This document shows, piece by piece, positions 1 through 6,989 of a stretch of DNA of 64,000 nucleotides. Under the pieces are notes generated by a model, which made no database searches, was not told where the DNA came from, and saw nothing but the letters and a program-made list of their open reading frames with translations. The first letter of the stretch is position 1. Every line of letters begins with the position of its first letter. The position numbers were made by a program, and so were the translations under genes. Source of the stretch: RUG13409 sp045546135 (GTDB lineage Bacteria > Bacillota > Clostridia > Peptostreptococcales > Anaerovoracaceae); the NCBI GenBank assembly GCA_045546135.1, contig JAZQCD010000006.1:62001-126000 (forward strand), given 5' to 3'.

Positions 1-2
1 GT

Positions 3-500
3 TCAAAAGAGCTTTGCTGCATAGATATATTAGATAAACTTGCAAAAGCAGGCGTCGTATCCTTCAAAGTTGAAGGCCGTATGCGCACTCCGTACTATGT
101 AGGTACTGTAGCTAATGCATACAGATCCTATCTTGACGGAAAAATGACTGCAAAGGAAGCAAGATCAGAACTTAATACAGTATCCCACAGACCGTACTGC
201 ACAGGATTTTATGAAGGAGAACCTTCACAGATAGCTCCTGACGACAACGGATATATCCGCGACGCTCTTTATGTGGGCAACGTATCAGAAGGCGGCAAGA
301 TCCTGACCAGGAATGCTTTTGATCTTGGCGATGAGCTTGAAGTCCTGACTCCCGGAAAAGCGGGAAGAAGCTTCAAAGTAGAGAGGATCATAAACAGTGA
401 AGGCGAATCCCTTGAAAGATCTTCTCATCCTATGGATACCATAGAGATAAATCTTCCTGAAGACGTCCTTCCCGGAGACATTATCAGAAAGAGAGTGTGA
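3..500 (+). CDS. trhP: U32 family tRNA-hydroxylation protein, C-terminal part (5' end outside window)
   Basis: The open frame enters from the left edge and ends at a TGA at 498-500, so only about 165 C-terminal residues are visible. They begin with a SFKVEGRMR stretch typical of the end of the U32 barrel. They finish with a small beta domain (ELEVLTPGKAGRSFKV ... LPGDIIRKRV) as in E. coli YegQ (TrhP) and B. subtilis YrrO. That family, known as peptidase U32, is needed for prephenate-dependent hydroxylation of uridine 34 in some tRNAs. The next gene is a second U32 protein of the RlhA type, so the pair looks like a small RNA-modification locus. TrhP rather than another short U32 member is inferred from the C-terminal domain only, because the iron-sulphur cysteines lie outside the window. 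Confidence 0.85.
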   Translation, partial: SKELCCIDILDKLAKAGVVSFKVEGRMRTPYYVGTVANAYRSYLDGKMTAKEARSELNTVSHRPYCTGFYEGEPSQIAPDDNGYIRDALYVGNVSEGGKILTRNAFDLGDELEVLTPGKAGRSFKVERIINSEGESLERSSHPMDTIEINLPEDVLPGDIIRKRV

Positions 501-508
501 GAACACAA

Positions 509-644
509 AACTTCAAACAGCATTGACGAGACCTTCCGCAGTGCCGGTTCACGGTGATCGGCGAGCTGAAAGCGAAGACGGAACCGATGAACCGCTGCAC
601 GAGGACTAAGCGAGAGCGGGTCGAGGAAATGTCTGTTTGAAGTT
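509..644 (+). ncRNA. Structured RNA or palindromic element between two U32 genes (unknown family)
   Basis: The 136-nt segment is bounded by exact inverted repeats: AACTTCAAACAG at 509-520 and CTGTTTGAAGTT at 633-644. The pairing extends inward through CATT/AATG with one bulged base. Inside, CGGTTCA (545-551) pairs with TGAACCG (588-594), GCAG (538-541) with CTGC (595-598) and CGGT (552-555) with ACCG (583-586). A small 3' hairpin GAC...GTC (604-622) carries a GC-GAGA-GC tip. The whole folds as a three-way junction. It is visibly richer in G+C than the flanking genes. It follows the trhP-like stop by 8 nt and ends 11 nt before the next start codon, which has no clear Shine-Dalgarno. I do not recognise the family. 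It could be a cis-acting leader, a stable processed RNA or a MITE-like element. Confidence 0.55.
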
Positions 645-655
645 AATGTATTGAA

Positions 656-1912
656 ATGCTTAATAGCCAACCTGAGATCCTGGCTCCCGTAGGCGGAGAA
701 GAACAACTTAAAGCAGCCTTAAGATGCGGCGCTGACGCCGTATATTTTGGCTTGCAGAATTTCAATGCCAGAAGGAATGCAAGCAATTTCAACGGAGAGA
801 ATTTAAAGGATACTATAAGGCAGTGTCACGAACACTCATGCAGAGTGTATATAACCATAAATACTGTAGTTTTTGATGACGAACTTGAGGATGTTTACAA
901 GGCTGTAGATACTGCTGCAGAAGCAGGAGCTGATGCCCTCATAATACAGGACTTCGCTGTCGCAGCTTATGCAAAAGAGCATTATCCAAAACTCAAGAGA
1001 TTTGCATCGACTCAAATGGCTGTCCATAACAGTGAAGGTGTAAAAGCGCTTTTGAAATGGGGATTTGACAGAGTCGTCCTTGCAAGAGAACTCAGCCTTG
1101 AAGAGATCAAAAAGGTCATAAAGGAAACAGGAGCAGATGTTGAAGTCTTCGTTCACGGAGCTCACTGTATGTCACTTTCAGGTAATTGCTATCTGTCTTC
1201 AATGATAGGAGGCAGGAGCGGAAACAGAGGTCTTTGCGCGCAGCCCTGCAGGCTTGACTGCAATGCATGCGGAAGGGATCATGCTCTGTCTCTAAAGGAC
1301 ATGTCATATATGAAGCATATAAAAGAGCTTTCGGATGCAGGAGTAGGCAGCCTTAAGATAGAAGGCAGGATGAAGAGAGCTGAATATGTTGCTGCTGCAG
1401 TGACTGCATGCAAAAATGCAAGGGACGGCATGCCATATGACATTGAAACTCTTAGATCTGTTTTCAGCAGGAGCGGATTTACTGACGGCTACCTGACAGG
1501 AAAAAGAGATCTTTCCATGTTCGGATACAGGACAAAAGACGATGTCCTTGCTGCATCCGGTGACGTACTAAAAAACCTTGCAAAGCTTTATGAAAAAGAG
1601 ACGCAGAGCGTTCCCATAGATATATATTTCAAAGCAAAAAGAGGAGAAAGAGTAAGCCTTACTTTAAGTGACGGAGAGCTTTGGATAACTGCCGAAGGAG
1701 ACAAGCCTCAGGATGCAAGGACCCAAAGCATGACCATAGATTCAGTCAAAAAGAATCTTACAAAGCTTGGCGGGACCATCTATTCATACAGGGATTTCAA
1801 CGCAGATATAGAGGATGGGCTCATGCTACCAATATCCGCTTTGAACGAACTTAGAAGGAATGCAGTCGCAAAACTGACAGACGAAAGAATAAGCATTTTT
1901 AAAAATGTATAG
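656..1912 (+). CDS. rlhA: U32 family RNA-hydroxylation protein, RlhA-like, N-terminal ORF (gene split)
   Basis: 418 codons. It starts MLNSQPEILAPVGG and has the U32 TIM-barrel signatures: GADAVYFG near residue 30, a STQMAVHN strand, and a cysteine-rich segment HCMSLSGNCYL ... GLCAQPC near 168-198 that should hold the 4Fe-4S cluster, followed by SLKIEGRMKR. The last 130 residues resemble the DUF3656 region found in RlhA (YdcP), the enzyme required for 5-hydroxycytidine at 23S rRNA C2501. The frame stops at 1910-1912, whereas RlhA proteins run to roughly 650-700 residues. The missing C-terminal part is encoded in the next frame, overlapping by 8 nt. Either the gene is frameshifted or it is a natural split pair. 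No strong Shine-Dalgarno precedes ATG 656. Confidence 0.8.
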   Translation: MLNSQPEILAPVGGEEQLKAALRCGADAVYFGLQNFNARRNASNFNGENLKDTIRQCHEHSCRVYITINTVVFDDELEDVYKAVDTAAEAGADALIIQDFAVAAYAKEHYPKLKRFASTQMAVHNSEGVKALLKWGFDRVVLARELSLEEIKKVIKETGADVEVFVHGAHCMSLSGNCYLSSMIGGRSGNRGLCAQPCRLDCNACGRDHALSLKDMSYMKHIKELSDAGVGSLKIEGRMKRAEYVAAAVTACKNARDGMPYDIETLRSVFSRSGFTDGYLTGKRDLSMFGYRTKDDVLAASGDVLKNLAKLYEKETQSVPIDIYFKAKRGERVSLTLSDGELWITAEGDKPQDARTQSMTIDSVKKNLTKLGGTIYSYRDFNADIEDGLMLPISALNELRRNAVAKLTDERISIFKNV

Positions 1913-2735
1913 ACTCAGATTCAATACAATTTCACAGCTTTTTGATGTACCGGGGGATGCCCAGGTGGTTTTACCTGCAGAAGATCTTTTTAAGGAGATC
2001 AAAAACGGTCCTTCAGAAAAGACAGCAAAGCTCATAGCTGGGCAAAGGATACTTGCCGAGATCCCTTCAGTCCTTTGGGAGGGTTCTGTCCAAAGGATAA
2101 AAGAAATACTCAGCGCGCTGAAAGAAACAGGAGTAAGTAATGTCCTGTGCGAAAACATAGGCGGATTCAATATCTGCAGTGAACTGGGACTTTCTATACA
2201 CGGCGGCATGTATCTCAATGTGATGAATACATCATCCATAGAGCAGTACAAAGCCTTAGGCGCAGAGGATCTTACTCTATCCTTTGAGATGCCTTTTGCT
2301 AAGCAAAGAGCTTTGCTTAGCAGAAAACAAGCAGTTTTAGACAAAGCAAAAAGTAAAGAGCAAGATACAAAGTATGGTACTGTAATGGATCTGCCCCTTG
2401 CAATGATCATTTACGGTTATCTGCCTTTGATGAAATTCAGAGCATGTCCTGCCATGGGAAAGAACGGATGCAAGGGCTGCACAAGGGATAAGGAACTGGT
2501 CGATAGAAAAGGGGAGCGCTTCAGGATACTTTGCCACGACTCAAGATATTCAGAACTTCTAAACTGCGTGCCTTTGTATGTAGCGGACAAGGGACTTCCT
2601 AAACTTGATATCTATACACTCTACTTTACAGTGGAGTCTAAAGAGGAATGCGAAAAGGTCTTTGATATGGTAAGCAGGTCTGCTGAACCTTCTTTTAGGA
2701 GGACTGCAGGTCTTTACAATAGGGAATTGCTTTAG
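1905..2735 (+). CDS. rlhA: RlhA-like protein, C-terminal ORF (second half of split gene)
   Basis: 276 codons in the +1 frame relative to the preceding ORF, with ATG 1905 inside its last codons. The protein has no U32 barrel start of its own. It resembles the C-terminal third of long U32/RlhA proteins, including RACPAMGKNGCKGC near residues 180-193, a cysteine cluster followed by DRKGERF. Together the two ORFs give about 690 residues, close to full-length RlhA. The junction is T5A5 (1896-1905), a likely place for a one-base indel. It does not fit a canonical -1 slippery heptamer in the reading frame. Translational coupling through the ATG/TAG overlap is the alternative to a broken gene. Confidence 0.65.
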   Translation: MYRLRFNTISQLFDVPGDAQVVLPAEDLFKEIKNGPSEKTAKLIAGQRILAEIPSVLWEGSVQRIKEILSALKETGVSNVLCENIGGFNICSELGLSIHGGMYLNVMNTSSIEQYKALGAEDLTLSFEMPFAKQRALLSRKQAVLDKAKSKEQDTKYGTVMDLPLAMIIYGYLPLMKFRACPAMGKNGCKGCTRDKELVDRKGERFRILCHDSRYSELLNCVPLYVADKGLPKLDIYTLYFTVESKEECEKVFDMVSRSAEPSFRRTAGLYNRELL

Positions 2736-2739
2736 GCCA

Positions 2740-2970
2740 GTGCACTTCGGTCCAAGTTCTAAAATCATAGATATAAAGGATGGGGAAATTGCACATGATC
2801 TTAGCAAAGAAAGGGAAAAAGATATGAGTATCATTAAAAAGGAACCGGAAAAAGAGATCGAACAAAAAGTGAGCCGCGGACTTTCCATAAGCATGCTTGG
2901 GAGCGCTGCTCTTGCGCTTGCTCTCGGACTTATTATCGGTGTCTCAAAGATCAGAAAGATCATCAAATGA
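2740..2970 (+). CDS. Small single-pass membrane protein, hypothetical
   Basis: The longest reading uses GTG 2740 (76 codons). ATG 2824, preceded by a purine-rich AAAGGGAAAAAG tract, would give a more credible 48-residue protein. The C-terminal part is one hydrophobic helix (MLGSAALALALGLIIGV) flanked by basic residues; the part before it is charged. The stop codon overlaps the rnhB start by 4 nt (ATGA), so it is translationally coupled to rnhB. I recognise no family. Coupling and coding-like composition support it as real; the function is unknown. Confidence 0.5.
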   Translation: MHFGPSSKIIDIKDGEIAHDLSKEREKDMSIIKKEPEKEIEQKVSRGLSISMLGSAALALALGLIIGVSKIRKIIK

Positions 2971-3593
2971 CAAAAGAAGAAAGACTTGAAAAACAAAAAG
3001 CAAAGCTCTTGGAGATGAAGTCCTTTGAGAGAGAATTTTGGAGCAAAGGCATAAAGTATATAGCAGGCGTAGATGAAGTGGGAAGAGGTCCTCTTGCAGG
3101 TCCTGTAGTAACTGCTGCTGTCATACTTCCTGAGGATTTTGATGTCTTAGGAGTCGATGATTCGAAAAAGCTTTCTGCAAAGAAAAGAGATGAACTTTAT
3201 GACCTCATAATGGAACATGCCATAGCAGTCTCAATAGGCAGGAGAGAGCCGTCAGTAATAGATGAGATCAATATACTCAATGCAACGAAGGAAGCAATGG
3301 TCGACGCTGTAATGGGCCTTTCTGTAAAGGCTGAGCATGTGCTCATAGACGCAGTCAAGCTCGATGCTCTTCGTATCCCTCAGACTTCCATCATAAAAGG
3401 AGATGCGAAGTCCGTGTCCATAGCTGCAGCCTCCATAATCGCAAAGGTGACAAGGGACAGAGAGATGGTCGAAATGGATGCCATATATCCCGGCTATGCT
3501 TTTGCATCAAACAAAGGCTATGGAACAAAGGCTCACTATGAAGGTCTTGCAAAGCTCGGACCCTGTCCGATACACAGAAGATCTTTTCTATAG
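2967..3593 (+). CDS. rnhB: Ribonuclease HII
   Basis: 208 residues, normal length for RNase HII, which cuts the RNA strand of RNA-DNA hybrids and starts removal of single ribonucleotides misincorporated into DNA. The catalytic start AGVDEVGRGPLAGP (Asp36, Glu37) and the later acidic region VLIDAVKLD near 130 are present. The typical SIAAASIIAKVTRDREM block and C-terminal NKGYGTKAHYEGL are also intact. ATG 2967 overlaps the stop of the small membrane protein. A strong hairpin terminator follows at 3624-3650. It is the last gene of the plus-strand U32 group. Confidence 0.97.
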   Translation: MTKEERLEKQKAKLLEMKSFEREFWSKGIKYIAGVDEVGRGPLAGPVVTAAVILPEDFDVLGVDDSKKLSAKKRDELYDLIMEHAIAVSIGRREPSVIDEINILNATKEAMVDAVMGLSVKAEHVLIDAVKLDALRIPQTSIIKGDAKSVSIAAASIIAKVTRDREMVEMDAIYPGYAFASNKGYGTKAHYEGLAKLGPCPIHRRSFL

Positions 3594-3623
3594 TTCCAGG
3601 TTTATCTAAAAATAAACGGTATG

Positions 3624-3650
3624 AAAAAAACCGGCAGGCGCCGGTTTTTT
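3624..3650. terminator. Bidirectional intrinsic terminator between rnhB and NlpC/P60 gene
   Basis: An A7 run, then CCGGC-AGGC-GCCGG, then T6. The hairpin works for rnhB (plus) and, read from the other side, for the converging NlpC/P60 gene, whose stop codon lies at 3652. Confidence 0.9.
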
Positions 3651-3651
3651 G

Positions 3652-4257
3652 TTATCTTATCCTTCCGTAACAAAGGAAGTGCTCTATCCAATATGCATCC
3701 GATAGGTTTACGTTCTTTATGACTTCACCGTTGGTCCCCGCATGGACCATCATATTGTTTCCTATATAGATACCAACATGTGTAACAGGTTTCGTGCCGA
3801 AGGTGCTGTGAAAGAAGACTATGTCTCCAGGAAGGCGCTCTGAAGCAGGTACTATGGTCGCTGCATTGTAGAGTTCAACAGTTCCTCTTGCAGATGTAGG
3901 ATGACCTGTATGGTTAAGTACATAATACACAAAACCTGAGCAGTCAAAACCTGTTTTTGGACTGACCCCTGCATCGGTGTAGGGGACTCCCAAGAACTGC
4001 TCTGCATAGTCTGCTATAGCTCTTCCTATATCATATTCGGTCAGTTCAGGCTGTTCTTCGCCTGTCGCCTTGGAATCCTTGTCTAAAGCTTCTTCGTTGT
4101 CGTGGGCAAGCTTTGGCACTCCGTCAGGGAGAAAGGTCTTTACTTCCTGCTTATTGTCTGCGCTTACGTTGTTTGCAAGGAATGCGCTACCGTAAGCTAC
4201 GGCAAAGAGGACCAAAAATATGAATAATATTTTAATTGTTCTTCTCTTTTTTTCCAT
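3652..4257 (-). CDS. Secreted or membrane-anchored NlpC/P60 peptidoglycan hydrolase
   Basis: 201 residues. A basic start and one hydrophobic helix (about 9-28) form a signal anchor or uncleaved signal peptide. A linker rich in Glu and Lys follows to about residue 75, then an NlpC/P60 domain. The catalytic cysteine is Cys106 in TGFDCSGF; His160 in THVGIYIG and His172 in MVHAGT complete the active site. Family members cleave stem peptides of peptidoglycan, usually D-Glu-gamma-diamino-acid bonds. There are no SH3 or LysM wall-binding repeats, so targeting must come from the anchor. It is transcribed alone towards rnhB. Confidence 0.92.
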   Translation of the reverse strand: MEKKRRTIKILFIFLVLFAVAYGSAFLANNVSADNKQEVKTFLPDGVPKLAHDNEEALDKDSKATGEEQPELTEYDIGRAIADYAEQFLGVPYTDAGVSPKTGFDCSGFVYYVLNHTGHPTSARGTVELYNAATIVPASERLPGDIVFFHSTFGTKPVTHVGIYIGNNMMVHAGTNGEVIKNVNLSDAYWIEHFLCYGRIR

Positions 4258-4350
4258 CGCACAAGTTTATACCAAAAATGCATAAATATTGCAAGACCTA
4301 ATACTTGTGAATTCATCATAAATCCATATATATGGAATGTATCATCCTAC

Positions 4351-4382
4351 AAAAAAACTGCCGTATGTGCTCGGCAGTTTTG
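4351..4382 (-). terminator. Intrinsic terminator after zinc-ribbon membrane protein
   Basis: Plus-strand A7, then ACTGCCG ... CGGCAGT with an 8-nt loop. Read on the minus strand this is a 7-bp hairpin followed by a U-run, 36 nt past the stop of the gene at 4418-5089. Confidence 0.85.
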
Positions 4383-4417
4383 TGACTGTGACACCTTCTT
4401 TATGTTCTGGATTGTGT

Positions 4418-5089
4418 TTATTCTAACGGTGAATCACAGTATTCACACTTTCTTGCGTGTCCCGGTTCTATGGCATTAGGTGCGCCGCAGAAAGGACATC
4501 TGATGAACTTCTTTGCATACCTTGATGTGCTTGGGATCTTTGCAGGGTTAGAATCGAGAACGATGTAGTCATCATCTGAGATCTTTGCTTTGATGACACC
4601 CTTTGCTATCATCTCTGACAGATCCCTGACTGCCTGCTCATGACTGATGTTGAGCGAGTATGCCAGGTCATAGATAGGATCTGTGCCGTAGGCTGCAAGA
4701 TAATTAAGGTATGGCTGATACTTTTTGAGCATCAAGGTCCTTCTGTATGCGATGTAAATGAGCACTACGGAGATCACCAGCGGAATGGCTATATCCTCGA
4801 TGTAGTAATACCAGGTCTCAGGGCTGTAAACAAGCATATCGATAAGCTCTGAAATGGCGCCCATTGCGAAGAAACCTCCGACGATGAGGAGTATGTTTCT
4901 TGTAGCGCGGTAATTAGCGTTCACGTTGAAGGATCTGATAGGTTCATTCTTCTGATTAACTGCATTGTAGGATCTGTCCTGCTTCTTGTTTATGAGTCTT
5001 AAAAACAGGAAAAACCATCCTAAGGGATAGCAGAATATGAATGAAAAGATTATCAGTCCTACGGGCGGTACGAAATGTCTGTTGTTCAT
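4418..5089 (-). CDS. Membrane protein with winged-helix-like region and C-terminal zinc ribbon
   Basis: 223 residues, no named family recognised. Hydrophobic segments lie near 9-33, 64-86 and 100-116. A soluble part (about 125-178) contains PIYDLAYSLNISHEQAVRDLSEMI, which has the look of a winged-helix or PCI-like fold. The tail carries two CxxC pairs (Cys198/201 and Cys215/218), a treble-clef or ribbon zinc site. The start at 5089 is preceded on the minus strand by GGAGTGATGATAT, a fair Shine-Dalgarno. It is transcribed alone between two envelope enzymes. A regulatory or scaffolding job at the membrane is a guess only. Confidence 0.75.
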   Translation of the reverse strand: MNNRHFVPPVGLIIFSFIFCYPLGWFFLFLRLINKKQDRSYNAVNQKNEPIRSFNVNANYRATRNILLIVGGFFAMGAISELIDMLVYSPETWYYYIEDIAIPLVISVVLIYIAYRRTLMLKKYQPYLNYLAAYGTDPIYDLAYSLNISHEQAVRDLSEMIAKGVIKAKISDDDYIVLDSNPAKIPSTSRYAKKFIRCPFCGAPNAIEPGHARKCEYCDSPLE

Positions 5090-5268
5090 ATATCATCACT
5101 CCTTCTCCCGGAAGACGATGTTCCGAGGATCTAAAAGTCATATCTATCGTCATTGTGATTATACACTTTGCATGGCGCATATGCATTACTTTTCTTGATG
5201 CAATAGGCCTTTTTATTCCTTTGTCTTTGTGCAATATTCAGTGTGAAAAATTCACAAATACAGAAAAA

Positions 5269-5373
5269 ATGTACGCTGAAGGCCGTCACATATACAAAGC
5301 TCCTGACGGAGTAGAAACTGTCATCATCGTGCTCCTAGGCGATACCAACCTGGATGGGAACTGGCAGATTAAG
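5269..5373 (+). pseudogene. Dockerin-like calcium-loop coding remnant
   Basis: The plus strand encodes MYAEGRHIYKAPDGVE then VLLGDTNLDGNWQIK before the frame runs into antisense of the PAP2 gene. GDTNLDG matches the GDVNGDG calcium loop of type I dockerin repeats, and the residues before it resemble the strand that usually precedes such a repeat. There is no complete gene or second repeat, so this looks like the relic of a secreted protein gene. It could be chance: only about 35 codons are involved. The rest of the 5090-5383 spacer shows nothing else I can call. Confidence 0.3.
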
Positions 5374-5383
5374 TTTGATCTTT

Positions 5384-6301
5384 TTATTTCTTCTTTATTA
5401 TCTTTCCAAAGAGCATGGTGTAAGGACCGAATTCGATGAATGCTATGATAGCATACCTTACAGTCCTGAGTGCGAATTGAGCAGCGCTTGCAGATGCTAA
5501 AAGTTCCTTTGAGAAAGGCATCTTAAGAAGTGTATTGAGTCCAAAGAATAGTGCAATGCCGCCTAATATCCTAAGAACAGCTGCAAGTGCATGTGCAGGC
5601 TTTGGAAAATCGACAAGTTTTTCTTCAAACAAGTTTCCAAGGAGGAGTCCGAGCATCATGCCTATGCCCATGAAGTAGTCATTGGTCCTGCAATAAAAGA
5701 TGCCCACAAGGCTTATTCCGAATATGGTGAAGTAGAGTTTCCTTTGATCCTTGAATTTCTTTTCGAGGACAGGAAGGAGAAGTACTGCGCAGTATCCTGT
5801 GAGCCATCCGCAAAGTACGTCTGTAGGATAGTGGACTCCTAATGCAAACCTTGATACTCCTACGAGCAGCGGGATCAAAACGCAGAGTACTTTAAAGATC
5901 TTATTCTTAAAGAAGTATGCAAGGGAACCCATGGCTGCTGCAGAATTTGCAGAGTGTCCGCTTGGGAAGGAGTATTCCTGAGCCGTTATGTCCATTATGT
6001 CAGCTTCAGGGTCTACAGGTTTTAAGCATTCGATCCCCGGATTATCCATATAAGGGCGACGCCTTAATGCTATGTTCTTTACAAGCGGTACAAAGAGAAG
6101 CGCAGTCATGAGCCTGACTCCCACCTTTACTCCTGTCTTTTTGTCATATACCCAGTAAAGGAAACCCAGAAGGAGTATGAGGAAAAGTTCTTCGCCAAAC
6201 ATGGATATGATCGACATGATCTTTACTTCCATGTCGTTCATGTAGGATTGGAGGAAGCGGATCAGATCCACTTCCCACTGAAAATAGAAAGTATTACCCA
6301 T
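5384..6301 (-). CDS. PAP2-superfamily membrane phosphatase
   Basis: 305 residues with the three-part phosphatase signature of type 2 phosphatidic acid phosphatases: K75-x6-RP (KNIALRRRP), PSGH at 113-116 and SR150-151 ... H157 ... D161 (SRFALGVHYPTD). About eight hydrophobic segments place the active site on the outer face of the membrane. Substrates in this family include undecaprenyl pyrophosphate, phosphatidic acid and phosphatidylglycerol phosphate. Next to a cell-wall cluster, lipid-carrier recycling is a reasonable but unproved guess. It is divergent from mraZ. The long C-terminal extension (about 215-305) with further membrane helices is beyond the core domain. Confidence 0.9.
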   Translation of the reverse strand: MGNTFYFQWEVDLIRFLQSYMNDMEVKIMSIISMFGEELFLILLLGFLYWVYDKKTGVKVGVRLMTALLFVPLVKNIALRRRPYMDNPGIECLKPVDPEADIMDITAQEYSFPSGHSANSAAAMGSLAYFFKNKIFKVLCVLIPLLVGVSRFALGVHYPTDVLCGWLTGYCAVLLLPVLEKKFKDQRKLYFTIFGISLVGIFYCRTNDYFMGIGMMLGLLLGNLFEEKLVDFPKPAHALAAVLRILGGIALFFGLNTLLKMPFSKELLASASAAQFALRTVRYAIIAFIEFGPYTMLFGKIIKKK

Positions 6302-6326
6302 TAGAAAAAATCTCCTGTATGAATAC

Positions 6327-6350
6327 GCGCCCCTTTGGTGGCGCTTTTTT
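6327..6350 (+). terminator. Orphan plus-strand terminator upstream of mraZ
   Basis: GCGCC (6327-6331), loop, GGCGC (6340-6344), then T6. It is oriented for plus-strand transcription, yet no plus-strand gene ends nearby; the PAP2 gene just left of it is on the minus strand. It may insulate the dcw promoter or mark a lost gene. Confidence 0.7.
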
Positions 6351-6399
6351 GATCTTGTTAAAAGTATACCATTACATCTCCATTACCGCAAAGGGGCAT

Positions 6400-6491
6400 T
6401 TTGTGGAGTCAATGAGAGAAAAAGTGGAGTAAAATCCCAAAAAACTTCTATATATATCTTGATATTTAAATAAAAGTGGTGTAAAGTGGAG
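6400..6491 (+). promoter_or_regulatory. mraZ promoter with four MraZ boxes
   Basis: Four copies of a WWWGTGGWG box lie upstream of mraZ: TTTGTGGAG 6400-6408, AAAGTGGAG 6421-6429, AAAGTGGTG 6473-6481 and AAAGTGGAG 6483-6491. Spacings are 21, 52 and 10 bp, so the two pairs each sit on one face of the helix. A promoter TTGATA (6459-6464), 17-bp spacer and TAAAGT (6482-6487) overlaps the last two boxes. MraZ proteins are known to bind tandem GTG-containing repeats before their own operon. Autorepression of the dcw cluster is inferred from this overlap. Confidence 0.8.
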
Positions 6492-6554
6492 GAGCAACGA
6501 TGAAAAGGGGATAAGTGCCCCCAAATTTAGCGAAAAAGGAGAGTCAAGAAGCCA

Positions 6555-6986
6555 ATGCTCATGGGCATCTACCAAAACCAAATAGATGCGAAGAACAGGG
6601 TCATAGTACCTGCAAAGTTCAGAGAAGAGCTTGGCATGCAGTGCGTCCTCACAAGGGGACTTGATGAATGCCTCATCCTTTATCCCATGTCTACTTGGCA
6701 GGAGCAGCAAAAGAAACTTGCTGAGCTTCCGAGGTCAGATGCCAGGGTAAGGGCATTCCTTCGCTATACCTATGCAAACGCAAGGGACGTAGAGGTCGAT
6801 AAGCAGGGAAGGATACTATTCCCTTCAGACCTTCGCGAATTTGCCCACATCGAAAAGGAACTTGTGACCATAGGAATGATAGACAGAGTAGAGATCTGGT
6901 CTAAGGATGTCTACGACAAGAGCGAGAACGGCGGAATGCTCACAGCAGAGGATCTTGCAAAGTTCTCAGAAGAATACAAGGTCTAA
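6555..6986 (+). CDS. mraZ: Transcriptional regulator MraZ
   Basis: 143 residues with the two tandem SpoVT/AbrB-like halves of MraZ. Each carries a DxxxR motif: Asp11-Arg15 (DAKNR) and Asp82-Arg86 (DKQGR). MraZ forms a ring-shaped oligomer that binds repeated boxes in its own promoter and usually represses the dcw operon. ATG 6555 fits the family start (MFMGxYxHxID type) and has AAAGGAGA upstream at 6537-6544. It is the first gene of the division and cell-wall operon; rsmH follows after 3 nt. Confidence 0.97.
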   Translation: MLMGIYQNQIDAKNRVIVPAKFREELGMQCVLTRGLDECLILYPMSTWQEQQKKLAELPRSDARVRAFLRYTYANARDVEVDKQGRILFPSDLREFAHIEKELVTIGMIDRVEIWSKDVYDKSENGGMLTAEDLAKFSEEYKV

Positions 6987-6989
6987 GCC

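Noticed and set aside
509..644. THF riboswitch, suggested by a GCGAGAGCG motif
   Set aside because: The other conserved THF-aptamer segments and stems are absent and the terminal helix is different; kept as unknown RNA.
1890..1912. Canonical -1 programmed frameshift site in rlhA
   Set aside because: The T5A5 tract is not in the X-XXY-YYZ register of the reading frame, and the second frame is +1, not -1.
5041..5439. Plus-strand frame of 132 codons
   Set aside because: Its first half is antisense to the zinc-ribbon membrane protein and its end is antisense to the PAP2 gene; only the central dockerin-like stretch merits mention.
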